From Stigmatella erecta (GTDB taxonomy: Bacteria; Myxococcota; Myxococcia; Myxococcales; Myxococcaceae), in the NCBI RefSeq assembly GCF_900111745.1, contig NZ_FOIJ01000002.1, positions 124,001 through 188,000 of the forward strand: a stretch of DNA of 64,000 bases, in the 5' to 3' direction. The position numbers were made by a program, and so were the translations under genes. The notes beneath the pieces are model-generated. The model made no database searches and had not been told where the DNA came from. It saw nothing but the letters and a program-made list of their open reading frames with translations. Numbering within the stretch: the first letter of the stretch is position 1; every line of letters begins with the position of its first letter. Positions 25,601-34,441 of this stretch are shown in pieces.

Positions 25601-28600
25601 GCTGCTGCTCACGGAGCACGTCCAGGTCTGCTCGGTGGCGACGCTCCACCGGGGCAAGCTGCGCTTCGAGGTGCTGACCCGCGGGACGGCCGGGGCCTGG
25701 GTGTGCCATGCCCGCGCCGAGCTGGAGCAGGATGCCCCCATCCTCCTGCCAGCCGCCGAGGCGCTGGCGGAGGGACGGGACGCGAACGGGCACGACGCGG
25801 GAGGGCTGTACCGCAAGCTGCACAAGCTCGGCCTGAACTACGGGCCCGCCTTCAGCGGCCTCGTCCGCTTCTTCGCCGCGGGAGCGCCTGCCCAGGGCCG
25901 GTTGGGCGAGGTGTCCCTGCCCGAGGCGGCCCGGCTCCGGCAGGGCCGGGTCTGGCTGCATCCCGCCTTGCTGGATGCCTGCCTGCAGGCACTGGCCACC
26001 TCCGTGCTGGAAGGGGCCGGGGGCGAGGCGGAAGACACGCCGTGGCTGCCCACCTCCGTGGCGCGGATCCAGCTCGCGGGGGACCTCTCGGGGATCCGCT
26101 GGTGCCGGGCCTGGGTGGACACCGCCCCGGAGGGCGCGCTGACCGGGCGGATTCACCTGCTCGGCCAGACGGGCACCCTGCTGGGCGTGCTGGAGGGAAT
26201 CCAGCTCATCCGCATGAAGCCCCCGCAGGCCGCCGAGACGCTGCGGGAGCGCCTGTTCCAGACCGCCTGGGAGGAGGTCCCCCTGACGCGGCCCGAGCTG
26301 CCTTCGCTGCCGGGCCGCTGGCTCCTCCTTGCCGAGGACGGGGCGCGTCCCTTCGCCCAGGGGCTGCTCGCCGCGCTGGACGGCCAGGGTGCGCGCGGAG
26401 ACCTCGTGGTGGGCACCGGCCCCGGGCTGGCCGCGTGCGTGGCCCAGCACCTGGCCCGGGCGGGGGCGGGCCCTGCCTACCAGGGCCTCGTCTTCTGCAC
26501 CGCCCCCGCCGGGATGGAGGCCTCGCCCCAGCCCGGAGGCCCGGAGGCCCAGGAGCGGCTCTGCCACGTGGTGGAGCTGGTGCGGGCGCACGCCGAGGGG
26601 ACGCCCTTGCCCCGCCTGTGGCTCGTCACCCAGGGCGCACGGCCGGTCCTGCCGGAGGATCCCGTGCGGCCGGATCACGCCGCCCTCCAGGGGCTGGCCC
26701 GGATCCTCAACTACGAGCACCCCGAGCTGCGCGCCACGCTGGTGGATGCCGACCCCAGCGCCCCGCCTGCGCAGCTCGCCGGGGAGCTGCTGGCGGGCCG
26801 GAGCGAGGACGAGGTGGCGTGGCGCGGAGGGGTGCGCCGCGTGGCGCGGCTGGTGAGCAGCCCGCTGCGGCCCGAGGAGCGGCTGAAGCCCCGGCCCGTG
26901 ACGGCACGCTACGGGCGCGACGGCTTCTTCCTGCACGCCGACGGCTCGGGCACCTTCGAGGGGTTGGGCTTCGTGGCCCGGGAACGGCGCGCGCCCCAGC
27001 GGGATGAAATCGAGGTGCAGGTCCGCGTGGCCTCGCTGAACTTCCGGGACGTCATGATCGCGCTGGGCATGCTGCCCTCCGATGATGGCCTGGACCTGAA
27101 CCTGGGGGCGGACTGCGCGGGGGTCGTCACCGCGGTGGGCAGCGGCGTGCGGCACCTGCGCCCCGGCGACCGGGTGATGGCCATGGCGGGCGGAGCGCAG
27201 GGCACCTTCTCCTCGTTCTACCTCGTGCCCGCCCACTGCGCGGTGCGGCTCCCCGAGGAGATGACGCTGGAGGACGCGGCCACGCTTCCGGCCACCTATG
27301 CGACGGCCTGGTACGGCCTGCGCCGGCTGGCCCGGCTGGCGCCCGGCGAGAGCGTGCTGATCCACTCCGCGGCAGGGGGGGTGGGGCTCGCGGCGCTCGC
27401 CATCGCCCGGGCCCGGGGGGCGCAGATCTTCGCCACCGCGGGGGACGAGACCAAGCGCGCCTACCTGCGGGAGCTGGGAATCCCGCACGTGATGGACTCC
27501 CGGAGCCTGGACTTCGCCGCGCAGGTGCGGGAGTTCACGGACGGCCGGGGCGTGGACGTCGTCCTCAACTCGCTGGCGGGCGATGCCCTGCGGGCAAGCC
27601 TCGAGACGCTCGCCCCCAACGGGCGCTTCATCGAGATTGGCCGGAGGGACCTCTACGGCAACAGCAAGATCGGGCTGCGCGTGCTGCGGCACGGCATCAC
27701 CTTCAGCAGCGTCGACATGAAGCACCTGGAGCCCGAGGCCATGCGGGAGGTCCTCACGGACGTGCTGGAGGAGGCCGCCTCGGGCCGGCTCCCCCCTCTG
27801 CCCTACCGGCTATTTCCCTTCGCCCAGGCCGCGGAAGCCTTCCGGCTCATGGCGGGCGGCAAGCACATCGGCCGGCTGATGCTCACCCTGCCCGCGAGCG
27901 GGGAGCAGCATGTGCGGCCCGCTCCGGGCAGCTCCCAGGCCGTCCGGCCCGGGGACGCGTATGTGGTCACGGGAGGGCTCAGGGGCCTGGGCCTGGAGAC
28001 CGCCCGGTGGCTCGCCTCGCATGGGGCGGGGCGCGTGGTGCTCAACGGACGGTCGGCGCCTTCCGAGGACACCCTCGCCGTCATCGCGCAGCTGCGCGCG
28101 GCGGGCACGGAGGTGGACGTGGTGCGGGGCGACATCGCCCTGCCCGGCACCGCCCACCAGCTCGTGGCCACGGCCACCGCCGGGGGCAAGGCGCTGCGAG
28201 GGGTGATTCACGCGGCCGTCGTCCTGGATGACGCGCCCGTGGCCCACCTCACGCCCGAGCGGATTCACCGTGTCTGGCAGCCCAAGGCCGCCGGCGCCTG
28301 GAACCTGCATCAGGCCACGCTCGGCCATGACCTGGACTGGTGGGTGGCCTTCTCCTCCCAGACGTCGCTGGTGGGCAACGCGGGGCAGGGCAACTACGCG
28401 GCGGCCAACGCCTGGCTGGATGCGTTCGCCGCCTGGCGCCGCCGGCAGGGGCTCCCGGCCCTGGCCATCAACTGGGGCGCCTGGGGAGAAGCCGGGCGAG
28501 CCCAGGACTTCAAGGCCCGGGGCTTCACCACGATTGGCAACCGGGAGGGCCTGGCGGCCCTGGAAGCACTGCTGCTGCACGGCCGGACCTCGACGGGCAT

Positions 28601-29030
28601 GTTCGCCTTCGAGCCCCACCTGTGGTTCCGCGCCTTCCCGCAGGCGGCGGACTCCTCCTTCTTCGCCCGGGTTCTCGACAAGGCGCAGCAGGAGTCCTCC
28701 CCCCCGCGGTCCCCCGACACGGCCCCCCTGGAGGCCCTCCGGGCCGCGCCCCCCGGCATGCGGCGCCAGAACCTCCTCCAGGCCCACCTGGTGACGCAGC
28801 TGGGCGTCGTCACGGGACTGCAAGCCGCGGCGATCTCACCCGACACCACCTTCACCCATCAGGGACTGGATTCACTCATGGCCGTGCAACTGCGCAACCT
28901 CGTCCGCGCGTCGCTGGGGGTCGAACTGCCCGTCAACGCCGTGTGGACCTACCCGACGCCGGCGAAGCTCGCCTCGTACCTCGATGGGGTGCTCGGCAAG
29001 GACTCCTCGAACACGGGAGGCCGCTCATGA
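22638..29030 (+). CDS. Single-module fully reducing type I polyketide synthase
   Basis: A 2130-residue PKS. KS: about residues 26-447, Cys195 in EAACASSL (the usual DTACSSS altered), His330 and His367. AT: 552-850, Ser641 in GHSVGE; the specificity tetrad reads VAAH ending at His744, so malonate versus methylmalonate is unclear. DH: 909-1195, His946 and Asp1113, but the HxxxGxxxxP Gly is Glu. Then a structural KR half, ER (1436-1753, GGVGLAALA), KR (1773-1951, GGLRGLG, Tyr1920, LDD so B-type) and ACP (Ser2079 in GLDSLM). There is no loading module or terminal thioesterase, and no second module nearby, so iterative synthesis of a saturated chain is plausible. A type II thioesterase overlaps its stop. 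Confidence 0.93.
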   Translation: MSSGTEHSAVPATSASQEPSTGRRQEPIAVVGASCRLPGGLDSAQALWRCLLEGRDVVQGGDPGARWAHQPLPLPGENEDAQLIRTGGYLRDIAGFDPAFFGIAPREAASIDPQHRLLLEVAWEALENAGIPPRQLEGSQTGVFTGLSQTSYRDLVDPQENEVYHATGMVLSGASGRISYVLGTHGPSVTVEAACASSLVSIHLACQSLLAGESVLALAGGVNINLDWRTTIGFTRARMLSPRGRCHAFDSRADGFVRSEGGGMVVLKRLSDAERDGDRILALVRGSAVNHVGHSQGLMMPSASAQKEVLSAALARAGVAPGQVGLVEAHGTGTPVGDPIEFEAVASVYGQGTGRCALGAVKTNVGHTESAAGVIGFIKAVMALQEGVVPPNLNFERWNPQIPAQGTRLFVPTRVEPWPVRGERRFASVSAFGVTGSNAHLVLEQAPRRAPSIPAHAPRRQEQERIFTLSAGSPAALRGFAERMGAWLAGDGGDVPLRDIAHTLAVRRSHALHRAAVVASSREALATGLHALAQGASSRNVLLGRAEAASRPVWVFSGYGSQWEGMGRTLLDHEPAFTQVIDALEPIAAREAGISLRQLITSALPMERMDVVQPLLYALQVGLAATWRSHGVHPAAVVGHSVGEVAAAAAAGMLTLEQGMIVTCARSRLLQRMAGGSMAVVGLSEEQVTEELAREGHPGVNVAVVASPASTVISGNASSVTALMDRWSARGLFVSAVAVQVAAHSPQVEPVLGELALALAGIRPTPPQVPFYSTALETPRAKAVCDAAYWVANLRRPVRFAPAIEALLTDGHDLFVEISPHALLTASIEETATAMGRGVRVLPTLLRERPEHTTFFTHLAALHCSGGRVDWAPVYPEGTRVDLPTTVWERREYWPARPATSPLPHPSAHPLLGIRAQLPDADTEEGIRYVWNGDVGTAVHPWLGDHRVRELPVLPGAAYVEMAIAAACEVFQGTPDRMQVTNVEFLQLLLLTEHVQVCSVATLHRGKLRFEVLTRGTAGAWVCHARAELEQDAPILLPAAEALAEGRDANGHDAGGLYRKLHKLGLNYGPAFSGLVRFFAAGAPAQGRLGEVSLPEAARLRQGRVWLHPALLDACLQALATSVLEGAGGEAEDTPWLPTSVARIQLAGDLSGIRWCRAWVDTAPEGALTGRIHLLGQTGTLLGVLEGIQLIRMKPPQAAETLRERLFQTAWEEVPLTRPELPSLPGRWLLLAEDGARPFAQGLLAALDGQGARGDLVVGTGPGLAACVAQHLARAGAGPAYQGLVFCTAPAGMEASPQPGGPEAQERLCHVVELVRAHAEGTPLPRLWLVTQGARPVLPEDPVRPDHAALQGLARILNYEHPELRATLVDADPSAPPAQLAGELLAGRSEDEVAWRGGVRRVARLVSSPLRPEERLKPRPVTARYGRDGFFLHADGSGTFEGLGFVARERRAPQRDEIEVQVRVASLNFRDVMIALGMLPSDDGLDLNLGADCAGVVTAVGSGVRHLRPGDRVMAMAGGAQGTFSSFYLVPAHCAVRLPEEMTLEDAATLPATYATAWYGLRRLARLAPGESVLIHSAAGGVGLAALAIARARGAQIFATAGDETKRAYLRELGIPHVMDSRSLDFAAQVREFTDGRGVDVVLNSLAGDALRASLETLAPNGRFIEIGRRDLYGNSKIGLRVLRHGITFSSVDMKHLEPEAMREVLTDVLEEAASGRLPPLPYRLFPFAQAAEAFRLMAGGKHIGRLMLTLPASGEQHVRPAPGSSQAVRPGDAYVVTGGLRGLGLETARWLASHGAGRVVLNGRSAPSEDTLAVIAQLRAAGTEVDVVRGDIALPGTAHQLVATATAGGKALRGVIHAAVVLDDAPVAHLTPERIHRVWQPKAAGAWNLHQATLGHDLDWWVAFSSQTSLVGNAGQGNYAAANAWLDAFAAWRRRQGLPALAINWGAWGEAGRAQDFKARGFTTIGNREGLAALEALLLHGRTSTGMFAFEPHLWFRAFPQAADSSFFARVLDKAQQESSPPRSPDTAPLEALRAAPPGMRRQNLLQAHLVTQLGVVTGLQAAAISPDTTFTHQGLDSLMAVQLRNLVRASLGVELPVNAVWTYPTPAKLASYLDGVLGKDSSNTGGRS

Positions 29031-29830
29031 GCGGGCTCTCCCTGTCGAAGGGCGGCGCGGGCGCCTGGCTCGTCAACCTCCACCCCCGCCCGTACGCCGG
29101 CATGCGGCTGTATTGCTTCCCCTACTCCGGCGCGGGCGCCTCGGCCTACATGGGGTGGTCCCGGCGGATGGCCTCCTTCGTGGACCTGCACGCCATCAGC
29201 CTGCCCGGGCGGGAACACCGCGCCAGCGAGCCCCCCCTCATCGACCAGGGGCTCCTGGTGGAGCAGCTCGCCGAGGCCATCAGCGCCCAGAACGATGCCC
29301 GTCCTTTCGCCTTCTTCGGGCACAGCATGGGCGCGCTGCTCGCGTTCGAGACGGCGCGGCGGTTGCGCAAGCTCCAGCGGCCCGGCCCCTGCCTGCTGGC
29401 CGTCTCGTCGGTGGCGGCGCCGCAACTGGAGTTCATGGCCCAGCAGACCTCGCAAATGCTGGCAAAGGACCCCGCGCGCCTGCTGCGCCACTTCTGCGCG
29501 GTGCAGCCCGAGGTGCTCGCGGATCCGGACGTGGCCTCCGCCGCCATTCCCCCCCTGCTCGCCGACATCCTGCTGCTGCTCCGGCACCGGTATGTTCCGG
29601 AGGCGCCGCTGGACGTCGCCCTGTCGATTTGCGGCTCGGACCGCGACCCGCTGGTGCCCCTGGATCGCCTGTCCGCCTGGAGCGCGCAGACGACCCGCGA
29701 GCCCACCCTGCACCTCTACCCCGGCGGGCACTTCTACTGGAACGAGTGCCTGCCGGAGCTCATCGAGGAGCTGAACGCGGACCTGGCGGAGGCGTACCAA
29801 GCCTTCCCCTCCGCCGCCGTGGGCTCGTGA
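29027..29830 (+). CDS. Type II thioesterase
   Basis: A 267-residue alpha/beta hydrolase of the GrsT/RifR-type thioesterase family. It has FPYSGAGASAY (oxyanion region), the nucleophile elbow GHSMGA, an Asp in GSDRDPLVP and the catalytic His in GGHFYWN. Such enzymes free carrier proteins from stalled or wrong acyl groups; as the PKS lacks its own thioesterase, this one might also release the product. The ATGA overlap with the PKS stop couples their translation. Its stop lies one nucleotide from that of the convergent GH16 gene, with no terminator between. Confidence 0.92.
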   Translation: MSGLSLSKGGAGAWLVNLHPRPYAGMRLYCFPYSGAGASAYMGWSRRMASFVDLHAISLPGREHRASEPPLIDQGLLVEQLAEAISAQNDARPFAFFGHSMGALLAFETARRLRKLQRPGPCLLAVSSVAAPQLEFMAQQTSQMLAKDPARLLRHFCAVQPEVLADPDVASAAIPPLLADILLLLRHRYVPEAPLDVALSICGSDRDPLVPLDRLSAWSAQTTREPTLHLYPGGHFYWNECLPELIEELNADLAEAYQAFPSAAVGS

Positions 29831-29831
29831 C

Positions 29832-32303
29832 CTACTTCAGATCGAGGTAGTCCACCGAGAAGATCCATCCCTTCGGATGGGTCTCCCCCTTGAGGCAGAG
29901 CGTCCCGGTGCCACCCGTGGAGAGGGCCGTGGTGATGTCGGCCAGGTTCGGCGCGCTCCAACCACACGTCGCCGTGCCCAGCGTCACCGTGCCGATGACG
30001 TCGCCGTTGAACGTCAGCTGGGCCTGGCCTCCGGCATGGGGCGCGCCCACGTGCACCGTCGCGGAGGTGCGGCCCGACAGGTTCACGTGGCTCCAGCAGA
30101 TCGAGTCTCCGCCCTCGAAGGCGACCACCTTGTCGCCGCTGTCACCGCCCGCCTCGGCCCAGCAGCCCTCCAGCGCGGCGGCCTCCGCCTCCAGGCGGAC
30201 GGTGCCGCCCTCGCCCGGGCCGGCATCCGGAGCCCCGGCGTCCGGAGCGCCCGCGTCCGGCGTTCCCGCGTCCGGCGTTCCCCCGTCCGTCCCGCCCCCC
30301 TGGCTGGGCGCCGCGCACTGTCCCCAGCCCGCGCAGACCGTTCCCGGCAAGCAGGCGCCGCAGGTTCCGCCGCACCCGTCATCCCCACACAGCTTGCCGG
30401 TGCAGTCCGGCTGGCAAGAATGGGTGACGGTGCCCAGATACATGTTGTCGATGAAGACCTCCTTGCCGGTGTAGTTGGCCAGGCCCCCATTGCCCAGGTC
30501 GATCTCGAACTTGTACTTGCCGGTGCCGGTGGCGCCGAGGACGAAGTCCGGCGGGCTGCACGCCGTCCAGGCGGTGCCCACGTTGCAGGTGAAGGTGGCG
30601 GCCACGCCCCAGGGCTCCTGCGCCTGGACGATCTTGATGAGCACGGGAAGCTCCGCGCTCGCCTTCAGGTCCACCTTCCACGTGTAGGTCTCCCCCGCCT
30701 GCAGGGTGAAGCCCTCCTGGCGCACCTGGACGCTGTAGCTCTGCCAGCCGCCGTTATCGACGCGCACCCACTGCACGTAGCCATGCTCGCCGCCCTCGTT
30801 GCGGATGTCGGTGAGCCCCTGGCCGCCCTCGAAGAAGAGATCGCTGCGGTGGTAGGTGAAGTCCTCGTTGAAGCCACAGTTGCGGATGATGTTGTCCGAG
30901 GCGCCCTGTCCGTCGCCGTTCTGGCACGCGGCCCGGGGCAACCGCGCGTAGCCCGAATCCCGGTGGTACCACCGCACGTAGTCCACCTCGAGCTTCGCCA
31001 TGCCGCCCTGAGCGGCCCAGTCGATGTTGAGGCAAGAGCCCGGCGTCTCCTGGCACTTGCCATTCACGCACGCGGCGTTGTTCGCGCACTGCGCGCTGGC
31101 CGAGCACGTCCGGCCATTCCACCCCAGACACCCCAGCTCGCCGCCCACCGCGTTGTTGAGGATGAGGTACATGGGCTGACGGAACTCGGTCGCGTCATCG
31201 CCGATGCTGAAGACGCCCACGGGGGCCCCGCCATGCTGGGGCAGGTCATCGATGTAGATCTGGAACCTGTTCTCCTCCCAGAGGAACCCCCAGGTGTGCC
31301 ACTGGTGGTAGTCGAGGGTCTTCCCCTTCCACGCCGCCCGGGGGCCGTCCACGGTGCCATCGCACTTGGCATCCCCGTTGTTGGGCCACTCGCTGCACGC
31401 GTTGGGCTGCCAGCCGCCCGGGCTCGCCGCCAGCTCGCCTGCCTCCGGGTACTCGCGCCACAGGGTGTTGAAGCCCATGGCCTCGTTCCCGGGGAACAGG
31501 GCCGGGTTCTCCTTGATCTGCGAGTACTCCATGATGTCGATCTCGCCCGTCATGGGCCAACCCGCCGAATCGTCGATGCCGCCGTTCTTGATGGCGCTGT
31601 TGGCCCCGAGCAGCCAGATGGCGGGCCACATGCCCTGGGGAGGCACCGTCCCGGCCGGCAGCTCGGCGAAGGGCATCCGCGCCCGGAACTCGATGTAGCC
31701 GTACCGGAACTCCACCTTCTCGTCGCTGCTGATGCGGCCGGAGGTGTACTTCGTGCCGTTCACCGGCGGGTTCGACACCCCGTTGGCGGGCGCGCACTCG
31801 TCGTGGTCCCACACCCCGTTCTGGTTTTGATCATTCAGGCAGTAGCCGTTGACGCAGGTGCCGTTCGTGCCACAGGCGCTGGTGGCCGAGCACTGCTGCC
31901 AGACGACACAGTCCAGGGACTCCTGCCGTGCAAGCAACGTGAGCTTGCCGTCCTCGACGCAGTAGTTCCAGGCCGTGGGGGTGTCCGTACACTCCCGGTT
32001 CGTATAGGCCTGCAGCTCGTAGTTGACCCCCAGGTTTTCCTTTCCCCAGAAGGCCGCGTTGAGCTTCGACTTGGGCTGCCCGCCGTTGAGCGCGCCCCCG
32101 AAGTCATCCCCCCAGGTCATCGAGTACGGCTGTCCCGCGATGGTGACCTTCGAGGGGTCCGTGGATTCGAGCGCCTCGGCCTGGCAGACCGGCGCTTCCG
32201 GAGGGGGCTCTTCCTTCTTGCTGCACCCCACCCCCCCCAGCCCGAGCATCCACACCCCGCAGCGCAGCAGCGCTTGCGCCCATGCCGTCCCACTTCGTCT
32301 CAT
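29832..32303 (-). CDS. GH16 endo-glucanase-like lipoprotein with Cys-rich inserts
   Basis: An 823-residue lipoprotein (signal ending LGGVGCSKK). The GH16 fold spans about residues 60-440 and has the catalytic set Glu254, Asp256 and Glu259 in GEIDIMEY, as in laminarinases and other beta-1,3/1,4-glycanases. Two Cys-rich segments, CVNGYC- and CVNGKC-type, are inserted inside the catalytic domain. After it come a carbohydrate-binding-like beta domain (about 460-640), a Cys-rich CTGKLCGDDGCGGTCGAC module, PDAG repeats and a CBM-like C-terminal domain. Exposure on the cell surface and polysaccharide cleavage are likely; the glycan is not readable. It may be co-transcribed with, or separated by a hairpin from, the amidohydrolase behind it. 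Confidence 0.87.
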   Translation of the reverse strand: MRRSGTAWAQALLRCGVWMLGLGGVGCSKKEEPPPEAPVCQAEALESTDPSKVTIAGQPYSMTWGDDFGGALNGGQPKSKLNAAFWGKENLGVNYELQAYTNRECTDTPTAWNYCVEDGKLTLLARQESLDCVVWQQCSATSACGTNGTCVNGYCLNDQNQNGVWDHDECAPANGVSNPPVNGTKYTSGRISSDEKVEFRYGYIEFRARMPFAELPAGTVPPQGMWPAIWLLGANSAIKNGGIDDSAGWPMTGEIDIMEYSQIKENPALFPGNEAMGFNTLWREYPEAGELAASPGGWQPNACSEWPNNGDAKCDGTVDGPRAAWKGKTLDYHQWHTWGFLWEENRFQIYIDDLPQHGGAPVGVFSIGDDATEFRQPMYLILNNAVGGELGCLGWNGRTCSASAQCANNAACVNGKCQETPGSCLNIDWAAQGGMAKLEVDYVRWYHRDSGYARLPRAACQNGDGQGASDNIIRNCGFNEDFTYHRSDLFFEGGQGLTDIRNEGGEHGYVQWVRVDNGGWQSYSVQVRQEGFTLQAGETYTWKVDLKASAELPVLIKIVQAQEPWGVAATFTCNVGTAWTACSPPDFVLGATGTGKYKFEIDLGNGGLANYTGKEVFIDNMYLGTVTHSCQPDCTGKLCGDDGCGGTCGACLPGTVCAGWGQCAAPSQGGGTDGGTPDAGTPDAGAPDAGAPDAGPGEGGTVRLEAEAAALEGCWAEAGGDSGDKVVAFEGGDSICWSHVNLSGRTSATVHVGAPHAGGQAQLTFNGDVIGTVTLGTATCGWSAPNLADITTALSTGGTGTLCLKGETHPKGWIFSVDYLDLK

Positions 32304-32331
32304 GTCACGACGCCTTTCGTCTTCCGGATGA

Positions 32332-32370
32332 ATACAGAAAAAAACCTGTATCACCCTTTCTCGCGAAAGG
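32332..32370 (-). terminator. Hairpin and T-run between two minus-strand genes
   Basis: Read on the minus strand, CCTTTC/GAAAGG (32370-32355, 4-nt loop) follows the amidohydrolase stop, and a T7 run lies at 32344-32338 inside a second repeat, ATACAG/CTGTAT (32332-32337 and 32346-32351). It could end the amidohydrolase transcript or hold the promoter or operator of the GH16 gene. Confidence 0.45.
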
Positions 32371-32389
32371 CGCCTGGGGGCGGGCGGGG

Positions 32390-33760
32390 CTAGCGGACCT
32401 CCACGCCTCGCCGCCACACGGTGTGGATGCGCTGGGTGTGGCGGATGTCCTCGGTGGGGTCCGCGTCGAGCACCACCAGGTCCGCCACCATGTCCGGGGC
32501 AATGCGGCCCCGGTCCTTCAACCCCAGCAACTCCGCCGAGTTGCGCGTGGCCACGCGCAGGGCCTGGGCAGGGGTCAGTCCCGCCTGGACCATCAACTCC
32601 AGCTCGCGGTGCTCGGCGAAGCCGGGAATGCGATGGGGCAGCGCCCCCGAGTCGGTTCCAAAGCCCACCTTCACCCCGGCCTCGTGCAGCAGGCGCAGGT
32701 TCTCCTGGTTGAGCGCGACCGCCTGGCGCGCCTTCGCCGCCTCGGGCCCCGCGAGCGTCTCGCGCTGCCAGGTGGCATCCTCGAAGTGGCGCTGCAGTTC
32801 CGGCTCCACCGCGGCCCGGAAGAACGGCTCATTCATCCACGCGGGGTGCTCGGCGTAGATGTAGTTCGCCTCGTCCAGCTGCACCGTGGGGATGTACCAG
32901 GTGCCCCGCGCCTTCAGCGTCTGGATGAACGCGTCATCCACGCGCTGGTCCCTCACGCCGTGGGCAATGACATCGACGCCCGCCTCGGCCAGGGCCTTCG
33001 CATCCTCCAGGTCATGAATGTGGGCGGCGGCCTTCAAGCCGTTGCGGTGCGCCTCGTCGATCGCCGCGCGGTAGACCGCCGGGGACAGCTTGGGCTGCTT
33101 TCCGCCCAGGCTGTCGACCCACAGTTTGATCATGTCCACGCCGCGCTCGGCCATGTCGCGGACCCGGGCACGGGCCTCCTCGGCCGTTCGCGGCCGGGCG
33201 ACCTGGTCCTCGGCGATCTTCATCTGCGGGGGAGGCGCCCCCTGGGGAGCTCCCAGCCCAGGCCCCGCCCCGTAGAGGTCCGCCCCCGAGGTGTGGCCAT
33301 TCAGCTCCCGGCGCAGCGTGTAGAACAGGGGCCGGTTCATCCCCAGCGCGTTGACCGCCACCACGCCGTACGCCTGGTACCGGTCGAGCTGCTGGGCGAT
33401 GAGCTCGCGGGTGTAGAACTCCGGCCCCATCTCCATGCCCCGGGTGTGGCCCACATGGGCATGGGCCACGATGAGTCCCGGGAGCAGCGTCTTTCCGGTG
33501 TAGTCCACCACCCGCGCCCCGCGGGGCACCGGCACCGAGCCCCGGGGGCCCACCGCGCGGATGAACGCGCCTTCGAGTACCACCGTGGAGGGCCCGCTCA
33601 GGCTCTCTCCATCGAAGACGCGCGCCCCCTCCAGGACGACCCGGGAGGAAGGATCGGCCGGCTTCGGCCCATGGGCGCACCCGGTGGCCAGCAGGCACGC
33701 CAGCAGGGCGGCCAGGGGGGGTGAAGGGCGAACTGACTCGCTGCATCCGTTGACCGTCAT
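32390..33760 (-). CDS. Imidazolonepropionase-like amidohydrolase lipoprotein
   Basis: A 456-residue exported protein with a lipobox (LLATGC near residue 28). It belongs to the metal-dependent amidohydrolases related to prolidases and imidazolonepropionase: HAHVGH supplies the first metal ligands, IKLWVDS the bridging Lys region, HIHD a further His and GFGTDSG the catalytic Asp. Myxobacteria carry many secreted members, often peptidases that cut Xaa-Pro bonds; the exact substrate is unknown. The start follows a GGAAGAG site. It lies 40 nt behind the phosphatase gene on the same strand and may share its transcript. Confidence 0.85.
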   Translation of the reverse strand: MTVNGCSESVRPSPPLAALLACLLATGCAHGPKPADPSSRVVLEGARVFDGESLSGPSTVVLEGAFIRAVGPRGSVPVPRGARVVDYTGKTLLPGLIVAHAHVGHTRGMEMGPEFYTRELIAQQLDRYQAYGVVAVNALGMNRPLFYTLRRELNGHTSGADLYGAGPGLGAPQGAPPPQMKIAEDQVARPRTAEEARARVRDMAERGVDMIKLWVDSLGGKQPKLSPAVYRAAIDEAHRNGLKAAAHIHDLEDAKALAEAGVDVIAHGVRDQRVDDAFIQTLKARGTWYIPTVQLDEANYIYAEHPAWMNEPFFRAAVEPELQRHFEDATWQRETLAGPEAAKARQAVALNQENLRLLHEAGVKVGFGTDSGALPHRIPGFAEHRELELMVQAGLTPAQALRVATRNSAELLGLKDRGRIAPDMVADLVVLDADPTEDIRHTQRIHTVWRRGVEVR

Positions 33761-33800
33761 CTCTTCCGCGCCTCCCGTCAGGGTCCTGTCCGCTCGTATC

Positions 33801-34412
33801 TCACCTGGGCTTGCCGGGCACCGCCTCCTGGCGGTGGGCCGCGCCATACTGAACGGTCTTCACCGTCGCGGCGCCCGCCTCCGGGAGCGACACCCGGAAG
33901 AGGTAGTCGTAGTCCTCGTCCGCCAGGGCGGGCAGCGGGCGCGGGGCGCCGAGCGCCTCCAGAATCTCCAGCACCGTGTTGGAGTGGCCCACCACCAGGA
34001 CCGTCCTGCCCTGGAACTCCTTCTGGATGCGCTGGCGCAGGCCCGCGTAGTCCTTGGCCGGGTAGCTCAGCAGCGCCTTGCCGGCGGCGCGCGCCAGCGG
34101 CTCCGCGGTGGCCCGCGTGCGCACGGTGGGGCTGACGAAGATGGCCTCCACCCCCTCGCCCCGCAACCGCCGGGCCAGGTCCTCGGCCCGCGCCTGGCCC
34201 TGCTCGCTCAGCGGCGGATCCGCGGCCTCCGCGGAGGTCTTCTCCGCGTGGCGCACCACCCACACGGTCGTCTCCCGGACGGGCCGGGACTCGCCCCGGG
34301 GCGTGGCACAGCCCAGCAGGAGCCACGGCAAAAGCCCCCCGAGGAGCGCACACAGGAACAGCCCCGGACGGGTTTTCGGGGCATCGAGATTGAAAATGAG
34401 AATCGTTTTCAT
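33801..34412 (-). CDS. SixA-like histidine phosphatase family lipoprotein
   Basis: A 203-residue protein of the histidine phosphatase (phosphoglycerate-mutase-like) superfamily. VVRHAEKT supplies the phosphohistidine, SPTVRTRATAEP the second Arg and VVGHSNTV the second His. An N-terminal hydrophobic segment ends LLLGCATP, a lipobox, so it is probably anchored outside the cytoplasm. Its substrate is unknown. The ATG at 34412 gives a long leader before the hydrophobic core, and a Fur-like palindrome overlaps its first codons, so either the promoter reads over the start or the real start is elsewhere. It runs toward the amidohydrolase gene. Confidence 0.8.
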   Translation of the reverse strand: MKTILIFNLDAPKTRPGLFLCALLGGLLPWLLLGCATPRGESRPVRETTVWVVRHAEKTSAEAADPPLSEQGQARAEDLARRLRGEGVEAIFVSPTVRTRATAEPLARAAGKALLSYPAKDYAGLRQRIQKEFQGRTVLVVGHSNTVLEILEALGAPRPLPALADEDYDYLFRVSLPEAGAATVKTVQYGAAHRQEAVPGKPR

Positions 34413-34413
34413 A
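34391..34413. promoter_or_regulatory. Fur-box-like palindrome
   Basis: GAAAATGAGAATCGTTTTC (34392-34410) matches the 19-bp Fur consensus at 15 positions, with TGAAAA/TTTTCA arms. It lies between the divergent phosphatase and small Cys-rich gene and covers the annotated phosphatase start, so iron (or zinc, via Zur) control of one or both is likely. Confidence 0.6.
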
Positions 34414-34441
34414 TAGGTTCGTGAACCGGAGGCTGGAGACG

